Of a DNA stretch of 13,570 nt, positions 1-6,169 are shown one piece after another; the first letter of the stretch is position 1; the number at the start of each line of letters is the position of its first letter. The stretch spans positions 1-13,570 of the forward strand of contig CAKSJC010000028.1 of assembly GCA_934462885.1 (NCBI GenBank), in the 5' to 3' direction. The DNA is from an uncultured Eubacteriales bacterium (GTDB taxonomy: Bacteria > Bacillota > Clostridia > Oscillospirales > CAG-272). The position numbers were made by a program, and so were the translations under genes. The notes beneath the pieces were generated by a model. The model did not search any database. It saw only the letters and a list, made by a program, of their open reading frames with translations, and had not been told where the DNA came from.

Positions 1-1081
1 CATAATCATACTGTATCGTCGCGTTTTTCTCAAGAGCGCGGTTTACGGCTTCCACGTTGCCGAGAGACTGCGCTTTTGTTTCTCCTCTTACAAACGGAAG
101 AGGCCAGTCGTATCCATAGTTCGGAACTCCCATGAATATCTTATCTCTAGGTATTTCACTCACCGCATAATCTATGACACGCCTTACTTCATTTATTGGA
201 GATACAGCCATCGGAGGACCGTAGGTGTACCCCCATTCATATGTCATAAGAAGAGTTTTATCTGCTGCTTCTCCAAGCAGCGCATAGTTATGTCCGCCGT
301 ACAAAAGCCCCGGCTGATCCGAACGGTATTTCGGTGCAAGAGATACAAAAACGGGATATGCTCCGCCAAGCGCGTCTGACACGGAAGACACAAAATCAGC
401 GTAAGCTTTCGCATATTCAGCCGGTATATATTCAAAATCAACATCAACCCCGCCGTATCCTTTTTCTTTGACAGTGCGAACTATGTTTGAAATAACCGTC
501 GACGCAAACTCGCTGTCGCTTAGAACTTTTGTTGCAAGCTCGCTTGAGAAAGTTCCCCTCTCACTTAAAGAAGTCAGCACCAAAAGAGGGATCGTTCCGT
601 ATTCCTCTGCAATTTGTATAATCTCTTCGTCTCCTCCGCGCGGAGCTATGAGAGTTCCGTCGTCGTTTATCCCATATGAGAATACGGATAAATACGTCAG
701 ATACGGAAGCGTTCGCCGTAAAACCGTTCGATCAATACTCGGATAAGCGTACCCGTTTGTTGAGATTGCCCCGAGCGGAGGCGTTTCATATGAAATATTG
801 AGTATCTGTCCGGGATATACCGACGGCTGCCCGTTAAGTACCGGATTGTTGCGGTACAGTGAATCAATACTTACTCCGAACGCGCGCGATATAGACGAGA
901 GCGTATCGCCTCCGCGCACCGTATATGTTTCCGTCGGATAAAGTATTACAATATCCTCCCCGACAACCAGTCTGCTCGGATTCTCAAGCATATTGTCGGT
1001 TATTACCCGCGATTGAGGCACGCCGTACATTCTTGCAATTGAATATATGCTGTCTCCCCTCTCAACAGTATGTATCGTCAT
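1..1081 (-). CDS. LysM-LysM-GH18 spore germination/cortex hydrolase, YaaH/SleL type (C-terminus outside window)
   Basis: My translation of the minus strand is open for 360 codons from the ATG at 1081 to the window edge, so the stop codon and C-terminus are missing. Two LysM peptidoglycan-binding modules lie at about residues 3-47 (IHTVERGDSIYSIA) and 52-96 (TYTVRGGDTLSSIS), followed by a glycoside hydrolase 18 barrel. The catalytic strand reads GYGGVDVDFEYIP, giving D213, D215 and the expected acid E217. No signal peptide is seen, as is usual for YaaH/SleL/YdhD enzymes, which act on spore cortex fragments (N-acetylglucosaminidase in the characterised members). A GGAGGGA sequence lies 9 nt before ATG 1081; an in-frame ATG at 1090 would abut it and is unlikely. 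Family assignment is firm. The exact role (germination or another peptidoglycan function) is inferred from the family. The first Asp of the usual DxxDxDxE motif is Gly here. Confidence 0.88.
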   Translation of the reverse strand, partial: MTIHTVERGDSIYSIARMYGVPQSRVITDNMLENPSRLVVGEDIVILYPTETYTVRGGDTLSSISRAFGVSIDSLYRNNPVLNGQPSVYPGQILNISYETPPLGAISTNGYAYPSIDRTVLRRTLPYLTYLSVFSYGINDDGTLIAPRGGDEEIIQIAEEYGTIPLLVLTSLSERGTFSSELATKVLSDSEFASTVISNIVRTVKEKGYGGVDVDFEYIPAEYAKAYADFVSSVSDALGGAYPVFVSLAPKYRSDQPGLLYGGHNYALLGEAADKTLLMTYEWGYTYGPPMAVSPINEVRRVIDYAVSEIPRDKIFMGVPNYGYDWPLPFVRGETKAQSLGNVEAVNRALEKNATIQYDY

Positions 1082-1164
1082 AAAAAACATTCCCTCCGCT
1101 TGCATACTTACGATACAAATACATGTATCTCTGACTACATATATATGAACACGAAGAGTAAAAG

Positions 1165-1194
1165 TTGACTTAATATCTTAGTTTTATCTATAAA
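1165..1194 (+). promoter_or_regulatory. Sigma-A-like promoter facing right, with no gene downstream
   Basis: TTGACT (1165-1170) and TATAAA (1189-1194) are separated by 18 nt, a good match to the vegetative consensus. The predicted start near 1201 falls exactly at the beginning of the hairpin at 1201-1236. No plus-strand gene follows. This is either a chance match in A/T-rich DNA or the promoter of a short non-coding or antisense RNA. Confidence 0.3.
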
Positions 1195-1200
1195 AACAGC

Positions 1201-1236
1201 TTTTCGCGCGACTTTGGCAAAGTATCGCGGCGAAAA
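1201..1236. repeat. Imperfect inverted repeat / hairpin
   Basis: The arms TTTTCGC and GCGAAAA pair fully. Inside them GCGA pairs with TCGC, and CTTT with AAAG, with a one-base and a two-base bulge and a short GGC loop. The hairpin is far richer in G and C than its surroundings. It lies about 120 bp upstream of the LysM-GH18 gene and just after the plus-strand promoter-like boxes. On the minus strand it is followed by GCTGTTTTTAT, so it could act as a second, weaker terminator for readthrough from the HAD gene. Confidence 0.4.
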
Positions 1237-1355
1237 AATATAAAACATAACTTTTTATCATTCAACATTATGAGATATTATTACAACCGCTTAATTTATG
1301 CAGATTAATAACCTCTCCTATTTCAGAATGTCGAAATAAATTATCCGCCCTATGA

Positions 1356-1397
1356 AAACAAAAAGCGTGGGGAAATTTTTAAAAAATTCCACCGCGC
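1356..1397 (-). terminator. Rho-independent terminator after the HAD gene
   Basis: On the minus strand, starting 17 nt after the HAD stop, an imperfect stem (GCGCGGTGGAATTTTTT against AAAAATTTCCCCACGC) is followed by a CTTTTTGTTTT tract. Position, orientation and the T-run fit termination of the leftward GNAT-rqcH-HAD transcript, although the stem is A/T-rich in its upper half and has mismatches. Confidence 0.6.
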
Positions 1398-1413
1398 TAA
1401 GTCAGTCTGCCCT

Positions 1414-2148
1414 TTATATTTTTTCAAGGTAATCGGAAATAATTTTAGGAATGTTGTAAAATTTATCCACCGCTACAAAATCTATATCGGATTCATATAC
1501 AACCTCGTCGTTTCCGGCAGTTCCGTAGTCGTCTCCGAAGTATGTAATCTCTTCGTGAGTATATCCCTCTTCACGGCAAAACATATCCAGTGCGTAAAGT
1601 TTGTTATACGGTTTCGGCGTCATATCGAACGACGACGAGCCTCCTACAAATACAGAGTACTCCGGAAAAGCATTCGCGACATCCTGATATATCGCGCGTC
1701 TCTTTGCTCTATCAGGGTCAAACACAAGTTTGTCGGCGATCTGTGCTCTTGTTCCGAGAAGAGGGAATGTTATGCACCCCGATTTATGAAAATCAACACT
1801 GTCTCCGGCTATGTTTTCATATCCGAGAGTTTTTCTGAGATGCTCTATTCTCTCCGACACAAGCTCGCGGTTCACCGGAAGCTCTATATCATGCACAAAG
1901 TCGATTCCGCCTATCGAATCGTTGTATTTTGCATACTGCAATCCGTAATTTCCGATTATGTCGACGGGATATTCTCTAAGCTGAGTAAAAATCCTCTTTG
2001 CCCTGCCTGCGCCGACAATAACTATCTTGAATCCTTCTCTTTTCAATAAATCAAGAGAAGCAAGATTTTCGTCTGTAATCCAAGTGCGGTATTCGGTAAG
2101 TGTTCCGTCAAGATCGAATGCAAATACTTTTTTGACAGTGTTTTTCAT
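1414..2148 (-). CDS. HAD-IIB hydrolase resembling eukaryotic-type phosphomannomutase
   Basis: This 244-residue protein has the HAD nucleophile motif FDLDGTLT (D12 nucleophile, D14 acid/base) near its N-terminus, and a late metal-binding motif FGDDYGTAGND. Segment order resembles eukaryotic phosphomannomutase (PMM): VGAGRAKRIFTQL matches the PMM VGGSD...QL helix, GNYGLQ matches PENGL, SGCITFPLLG matches the NGMLNVSPIG strand, and GGSSSFDMTPKPYNKLYAL matches GGQISFDVFP...DK.Y.L. The family either interconverts hexose 6- and 1-phosphates or removes phosphate from sugars. The arginine before NGML in PMM is Lys here, so the substrate is uncertain. I chose ATG 2148 because GGAGG lies 6 nt upstream; a TTG at 2205 has no such site and would add 19 non-family residues. 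It lies 117 bp after rqcH and ends before a terminator, so it may share the rqcH transcript or use its own promoter. It is cytoplasmic, with no signal peptide or membrane segment. Confidence 0.85.
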   Translation of the reverse strand: MKNTVKKVFAFDLDGTLTEYRTWITDENLASLDLLKREGFKIVIVGAGRAKRIFTQLREYPVDIIGNYGLQYAKYNDSIGGIDFVHDIELPVNRELVSERIEHLRKTLGYENIAGDSVDFHKSGCITFPLLGTRAQIADKLVFDPDRAKRRAIYQDVANAFPEYSVFVGGSSSFDMTPKPYNKLYALDMFCREEGYTHEEITYFGDDYGTAGNDEVVYESDIDFVAVDKFYNIPKIISDYLEKI

Positions 2149-2157
2149 GATAACCTC

Positions 2158-2171
2158 CGTTGCCGGCAACG
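2158..2171. repeat. Perfect 14-bp palindrome touching the HAD ribosome binding site
   Basis: CGTTGCCGGCAACG is its own reverse complement. On the minus strand it ends inside the Shine-Dalgarno sequence of the HAD gene (CAACGGAGG, then ATG). As DNA it could be an operator for a dimeric regulator. As RNA it could fold as a five-pair stem with a CCGG loop beside the ribosome binding site. No regulator is recognised. Confidence 0.55.
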
Positions 2172-2200
2172 CCGACACACAGCGTAAATTTTTCTGATTA

Positions 2201-2238
2201 TTCAAAGCTCAGAGAACATCATGCTTTGAAACGTTCTC
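2201..2238 (-). promoter_or_regulatory. Interleaved inverted repeats in the HAD leader (possible pseudoknot or two-state switch)
   Basis: On the minus strand the order is GAGAAC (2238-2233), GT, TTCAAAGC (2230-2223), ATGAT, GTTCTC (2217-2212), TGA, GCTTTGAA (2208-2201). The first and third blocks are perfect complements (6 bp), as are the second and fourth (8 bp). Because they interleave, the RNA can either form an H-type pseudoknot or choose between two exclusive hairpins. The element lies between rqcH and the HAD start, about 11 nt into the transcript predicted from the TATAAT box at 2261-2256. I recognise no known riboswitch class. Confidence 0.4.
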
Positions 2239-2255
2239 ATGCCTTTTTATTTTTA

Positions 2256-2284
2256 ATTATATAATTTACGTTCTTTTCATTGAG
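2256..2284 (-). promoter_or_regulatory. Possible promoter for the HAD gene
   Basis: The minus strand has a perfect -10 box TATAAT (2261-2256), overlapping nothing coding, just after the rqcH stop. The region where the -35 box should be (about 2284-2279, CTCAAT, inside the end of rqcH) is a poor match, and there is no TGn extension. It may let the HAD gene be expressed apart from rqcH. Confidence 0.3.
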
Positions 2285-4029
2285 TTTATTTTTTCCGCAT
2301 CAGGGGTGACATAAGCCGTCCAATTTGTCGAATAAACGACAAATCCGGGCTTTGATCCCTGCGGTTTTTTCACCTTGCCGACTGTTGTATAATCGACCGG
2401 CGTCATAACTCCGTTTTTGACCTTTGAGTTATACGCTGCGATCTCCGCGGCTTCGGTAAAGGCTCTTTCGGGCGGCTCTTCTCCTTTTTCTCTGCATTGC
2501 AGTATTACATGAGATCCGGGCTGATTCTTCACATGGAACCACCAGTCACCGCGATCTGCAAGCTTTGTCGTAAGCTGATCGTTTGCGGTGTTGTTTCTCC
2601 CGCAGAGCACAGTATAACCGTCCGTTGTAACGTATTTCGAAATGCTCGGTGCACTCTGCTTTTTTTCTGCGTAGTTTTTTATCTTCGAAGCATATCCGCT
2701 GTGATAAAGCTCCGCTCTTATCTCTGAGAGTTCTTTTTCTCCCTCCGCTCTTGTAAGAGCGTCGAGAACGGTATATATATACTCAAGTTCCCGCTTGGAA
2801 TTTTCTATCTGTTCGGTCAGATGAACAAAAGCCGCTTTTGATTTGTTGTACTTCTTAAAATACGCCTGAGCGTTAGCCGAGGGGGAAAGTCTTTTATTAA
2901 GCAAAACTTTCACATTTTCGCAATCATCGCTGAAGTAGTTCGGAAATTCGCACTCCTCGTCTCCCTTTTTAATCGCGTATATGTTGGAAATGATTATATC
3001 TCCGTAAAGTTTATACTTATCGCCGTTCGCGCAGGCAGCGAGTTCCTCTTCCTGCAAAGATATCTTCTTTTTTATTCTTGTCTCTGCGTTTGTAAGTAAC
3101 TTAAAAATATCGGACGCTCTTCTGCGTATGCGTTCTTCACGGCTTCTTTCGCCGAAATATTTATCGATGAGTTCTCCAAATGAAGCACATTCAACGGTAT
3201 CCGCCTCCGTCCCGTACTGTTTTATGTCGCAGAACGCATAATCGATCGGCACTCCGTCGGAATTCTTTACAATAACAGGCTTTCCAGTACAGCGTTTTAT
3301 TTTATTTATCATTTCAAAAAAGAGTGCGGTAAGCTCTTTGTCAGATTCTTTCAAAGTAGCGTCTACCCGTCCTGCGGCTCTGTATACGATTTCACGGGCT
3401 ATAAGAGGTGATATGCCCGAAAAATTTGACATTATAAACTTTTCAGCTGATTTATCCGCCTCCGAATTTGCTGCAAGCATGCAGAAAAGTCTTTCGTTTA
3501 CTTCATCCGACATCGGGTCAAGTTTATTCTGTTTAGGCGGTTCTTCATATTTCATTCCGCAAAGAACCTGACGTTTTTCACTCGTCGAAAAATCTACCGA
3601 TTTCAATACGCCGATTATTTTATCCTCTGCGTTTGTTATAATTATGTTGGCAAACCGTCCGATAAGCTCGCAGATTATGTGTTTTTTTGTAGAAAAACCC
3701 ATATCGTCGTGTGCGTCAAACGTTAGCCGCGCGGCACGTTCAAATCCAAGCTGGTCTGCTCCCAAAAATTTCGCGCCCTGAAAATGCTTTCTCAGCATCA
3801 TGCAGAACATTGGAGGATTTGCGGGATTTTCCGGCTTTAGTGTGGTAATGTTCATATGCGATCCGTTCCCGCCGGCGGATATATCAAGCCTGTACTCGGA
3901 TCCGCCTCGTCGAATTATCAAAACCGCTTCGTCGCGGGTCGGCTGATATATTTTGTCAACTCTTCCTCCCGTCAGCTTTTCATTTATTTCCGCTATGACA
4001 AAGCGAAGCATCCCGGCATCATAAGCCAT
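2266..4029 (-). CDS. rqcH: RqcH, NFACT-family ribosome quality control factor (alanine tailing)
   Basis: At 587 residues this is full length for bacterial NFACT proteins (older names FbpA, YloA). RqcH binds stalled 50S subunits carrying peptidyl-tRNA and recruits tRNA-Ala to add C-terminal alanine tails that mark the chain for degradation. The NFACT-N domain starts at MAYDAGMLRFVIAEI, and charged helices in the middle (KKYNKSKAAF...QIENSKRELEYI) fit the coiled-coil arm. The C-terminal NFACT-R domain carries GDWWFHVKNQPGSHV (D495-H499). At the positions equivalent to the functional D97/R98 and E121/I122 of B. subtilis RqcH this protein has E97/R98 and E121/L122. The ATG overlaps the end of the upstream GNAT gene by 11 bp, with a GAGG site inside that gene, so translation is probably coupled. 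Transcription likely comes from the GNAT promoter. Confidence 0.94.
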   Translation of the reverse strand: MAYDAGMLRFVIAEINEKLTGGRVDKIYQPTRDEAVLIIRRGGSEYRLDISAGGNGSHMNITTLKPENPANPPMFCMMLRKHFQGAKFLGADQLGFERAARLTFDAHDDMGFSTKKHIICELIGRFANIIITNAEDKIIGVLKSVDFSTSEKRQVLCGMKYEEPPKQNKLDPMSDEVNERLFCMLAANSEADKSAEKFIMSNFSGISPLIAREIVYRAAGRVDATLKESDKELTALFFEMINKIKRCTGKPVIVKNSDGVPIDYAFCDIKQYGTEADTVECASFGELIDKYFGERSREERIRRRASDIFKLLTNAETRIKKKISLQEEELAACANGDKYKLYGDIIISNIYAIKKGDEECEFPNYFSDDCENVKVLLNKRLSPSANAQAYFKKYNKSKAAFVHLTEQIENSKRELEYIYTVLDALTRAEGEKELSEIRAELYHSGYASKIKNYAEKKQSAPSISKYVTTDGYTVLCGRNNTANDQLTTKLADRGDWWFHVKNQPGSHVILQCREKGEEPPERAFTEAAEIAAYNSKVKNGVMTPVDYTTVGKVKKPQGSKPGFVVYSTNWTAYVTPDAEKINSMKRT

Positions 4030-4759
4030 TTATAATTTCCTCATTTTTTTCTTTTTCTTCCGTTTCTGCGGCATCCTCTGATCTGTAAAAAACATACGGA
4101 AGATATTTTTTATATAATATAAAACCTACGGACTCGGCTGTTTTTTGAGAAGCCGTATTTTTCTCGTCGCAGATGTACGTCACTCTTTTACCGTGGGAGA
4201 TAAGATATCCTGCAAGGAGAGATAAACACGATGCGGCATAACCGCGTTTTCTGTATAAACCGTCGCATTCAACTGTAATTTCAAATGATTCGTCAGGTGA
4301 AATATCGTTTATTCCCGCATACGCGACAATTTTTCCGTCTTGTCTTACAACAGCCATACGGTCAAAATTGTCATCCGGATCAAGTTCAAACTCATCTAAA
4401 GATATATCACCCCAAGTTTCACCTTCAAGAGAATCTATGAGTTCACATTCGGGTAAAATTTTTGATTTGTCTTCTTTTTCGATACCGTATTCAAAATATA
4501 TTTTATGAACACCCTCTCGAAAATCGAATTTCTTCATAAGCGGAGCTATGCATTTTTCCAGATACTCAACAGCGCTCTCCGAAAACATATCGCAAGCAAA
4601 CCTTTTTTCAAATTCTTCTGCTGTATCCAAGCAGAAAGAATATACGGTTATTATCTTTTCACCCGTATTGAAATCGTACTCTATTTCGATAGGCAGCGCA
4701 ATATGAGATTCACGGTCTGATATTGATCTTTCAAATTCGATCTCTTCCTGTATAACCAT
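4019..4759 (-). CDS. GNAT-family N-acetyltransferase
   Basis: This 246-residue protein has a C-terminal GNAT fold: a beta strand EITVECD leads into the acetyl-CoA pyrophosphate loop YRKRGYA, then helix SCLSLLAGYLI, strand RVTYICDEKN and the closing helix ASQKTAESVGFILYKKY typical of GNAT enzymes. The first roughly 130 residues show no motif I recognise and may form a second, degenerate GNAT half or a substrate domain. The last 15-20 residues are very acidic and charged. The substrate cannot be told from sequence. I chose ATG 4759 because AAAGGTG lies about 6 nt upstream; a GTG at 4768 overlaps that site. It is the first gene of the leftward operon, has a good sigma-A promoter, and its stop overlaps the rqcH start. 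Confidence 0.88.
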   Translation of the reverse strand: MVIQEEIEFERSISDRESHIALPIEIEYDFNTGEKIITVYSFCLDTAEEFEKRFACDMFSESAVEYLEKCIAPLMKKFDFREGVHKIYFEYGIEKEDKSKILPECELIDSLEGETWGDISLDEFELDPDDNFDRMAVVRQDGKIVAYAGINDISPDESFEITVECDGLYRKRGYAASCLSLLAGYLISHGKRVTYICDEKNTASQKTAESVGFILYKKYLPYVFYRSEDAAETEEKEKNEEIINGL

Positions 4760-4804
4760 AAAGCACACCTTTTTCTCTTAAAAAATAAAAAACCATTGCA
4801 TATT

Positions 4805-4834
4805 ATTTTAACTTATATTGCCCCTAAAAGTCAA
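4805..4834 (-). promoter_or_regulatory. Sigma-A promoter of the GNAT-rqcH operon
   Basis: On the minus strand TTGACT (4834-4829) and TAAAAT (4810-4805) are spaced by 18 nt, placing the transcription start near 4798, about 40 nt before the GNAT ATG. Each hexamer matches the consensus at five of six positions. Confidence 0.65.
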
Positions 4835-4893
4835 TATTTTTTTATTAATTTACATAATGACATTACAGGATAAAGAGGAATAAAAAAGTTCGT

Positions 4894-4913
4894 GCGGAAG
4901 AAAGCGGAAGAAA
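4894..4913. repeat. Tandem 10-bp direct repeat upstream of the DUF362 promoter
   Basis: GCGGAAGAAA occurs twice in a row, ending 9 bp before the -35 box. The 10-bp period places both copies on the same face of the helix, which fits an activator or repressor site, but two copies of a purine-rich decamer can arise by chance slippage. Confidence 0.4.
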
Positions 4914-4922
4914 AGTTATGTC

Positions 4923-4951
4923 TTGACTCATTTTTTTCGATATGTTATAAT
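4923..4951 (+). promoter_or_regulatory. Strong sigma-A promoter with extended -10 for DUF362-ispE
   Basis: TTGACT (4923-4928), a 17-nt spacer and TATAAT (4946-4951) preceded by TGT (an extended -10) form a near-perfect vegetative promoter. The start should fall near 4958, giving a leader of about 26 nt with GAGG at 4975-4978 just before the ATG. Confidence 0.8.
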
Positions 4952-4983
4952 TTTATGGAAAACTTTTCTCTGTCGAGGTAATA

Positions 4984-6156
4984 ATGAAAGTAATTTCAGA
5001 CGAAATATACAGCGCTCCCGTTTTTATTTCAGAGTGTGCGGATTATGACGTCGGCTATCTTGAAAACATCATTCAAAGAGCTATTTCGGAAATTCAAATA
5101 AGCGAGGATGATATAAAAGGGAAAAAAATCCTATTAAAGCCTAATCTTGTTCTTGCTAAAAAACCGGATTTTGCCGCTACAACTCATCCTGCGTTCATTC
5201 GTGCCTGTGCTAATGTTCTTCTTCAAATGGGAGCCCTTTCTCTTGTTATCGCCGATTCTCCCGGCGGTCCGTTCAATGAAGGGAATCTTTCTTCTGTATA
5301 CCGCATATGCGAGATCAACTCTCTTTCAGATATTAAAAAATTGAAGATAAACAATGATTTTTCATATGTTCCCGCAAAAACAAACGGAGAGCGGCTCAAG
5401 AAATTTCATATCATCAAAGCTTTTGACGACGCCGACGTTATAGTCGATCTCTGCAAACTTAAAACTCACAATCTGACCGGTATGAGCTGTGCCGTAAAAA
5501 ACCTATTCGGCTTGATACCGGGAGTTGAAAAGTTCGAGATGCACTCAACATTCCCGAAAATCGAGGATTTTTCCGAAATGCTTGTCGATCTTGCACTATT
5601 CGTTTTAAAGAACAAAAAATTCATAGCGCTCTGCGACGGTATCCTGTCAATGGAGGGAAACGGACCAAGCCACGGCATTCCGCGAAAAGCCGGACTGGTG
5701 CTTGTCTCCGCTTCTCCTTTCGCCATGGACATTGCGGCACGCCGCATAATAGGCGTCGATCCTGTACTTCATGTTGACGCAGCCGCCAAGCGCGGACTTG
5801 TACCCGAAAGCGCGGATGACATTAATTTCGTAGGAGGGATCGCATGTCCCGCCCTCGATTTCAAGAAACCCGATAATTCTGCGGGAAAATTCTTAAAAAA
5901 ACTTCCGGATATGTTCGGCGGTCATTTTGCAAGCTTTTTTGAATCAAGACCTGAGATAATGAAGAAAAAATGCGTTGGGTGCGGAGTGTGCGTTTTTTCC
6001 TGCCCAAGACACACGATAAAGCTAATCATAAAGCATAAAAAAAGAAAAGCTTCAATCTCGTATAATTCGTGTATACACTGTTACTGCTGTCAGGAGCTTT
6101 GTCCGAGCGGCGCTGTCGGAACGCACAGAAATTTTTTAATTAAGTTGATTCACTGA
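4984..6156 (+). CDS. DUF362 domain protein with C-terminal 2x[4Fe-4S] ferredoxin module
   Basis: This 390-residue protein has an N-terminal DUF362 domain (about residues 10-300), recognised by KILLKPNLV, THPAFIRA, SPGGPF, DVIVDLCKLKTHNLTGMS and AVKNLFGLIPG. It ends in a two-cluster ferredoxin module with C330-C333-C336-C340-P and C363-C366-C369-C373-P, both in CxxCxxCxxxCP spacing. The two cysteine sets should hold two 4Fe-4S clusters and move electrons in the cytoplasm. The DUF362 domain has no established reaction. There is no signal peptide or membrane segment. It is the first gene of a rightward operon with ispE only 13 bp downstream. The ATG is set by GAGG 5 nt upstream. The extra C368 between cluster cysteines is unusual but not disruptive. 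Confidence 0.9.
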   Translation: MKVISDEIYSAPVFISECADYDVGYLENIIQRAISEIQISEDDIKGKKILLKPNLVLAKKPDFAATTHPAFIRACANVLLQMGALSLVIADSPGGPFNEGNLSSVYRICEINSLSDIKKLKINNDFSYVPAKTNGERLKKFHIIKAFDDADVIVDLCKLKTHNLTGMSCAVKNLFGLIPGVEKFEMHSTFPKIEDFSEMLVDLALFVLKNKKFIALCDGILSMEGNGPSHGIPRKAGLVLVSASPFAMDIAARRIIGVDPVLHVDAAAKRGLVPESADDINFVGGIACPALDFKKPDNSAGKFLKKLPDMFGGHFASFFESRPEIMKKKCVGCGVCVFSCPRHTIKLIIKHKKRKASISYNSCIHCYCCQELCPSGAVGTHRNFLIKLIH

Positions 6157-6169
6157 AACGGAGATAAAT

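Larger units (their letters stand above)
1082..1413. other. Gene-free intergenic region with hairpins and promoter-like boxes
   Basis: No convincing open reading frame occurs here. The stretch is A/T-rich and separates the HAD gene from the LysM-GH18 gene, both read leftwards. It contains a terminator-like hairpin close to the HAD stop, an imperfect GC-containing hairpin at 1201-1236, and a plus-strand sigma-A-like promoter at 1165-1194. A promoter for the hydrolase must lie here. A weak sporulation-sigma (SigE-like) pair can be drawn on the minus strand, TCATATA at 1148-1142 and CATGTATT at 1125-1118, but its 16-nt spacing is slightly long and the match is poor, so I do not call it separately. 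Confidence 0.6.

Noticed and set aside
468..746. Plus-strand 92-codon open frame
   Set aside because: It is opposite the LysM-GH18 hydrolase, which is open in its own frame for 360 codons with clear family motifs.
1555..2049. Plus-strand 164-codon open frame
   Set aside because: It lies wholly opposite the HAD gene, whose motifs are clear, and has no recognisable domain.
2149..2205. Upstream TTG start of the HAD gene adding 19 residues
   Set aside because: The extension is not family-like, has no ribosome binding site, and would translate through the structured leader; ATG 2148 has GGAGG at ideal spacing.
2158..2238. Known riboswitch or T-box in the HAD leader
   Set aside because: I could match none of the conserved cores I know (for example preQ1, SAM, glycine, T-box), so I only report the structure.
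4860..4920. Possible CRISPR or longer tandem repeat array
   Set aside because: Only two copies of a 10-bp unit occur, with no spacers and no cas genes.
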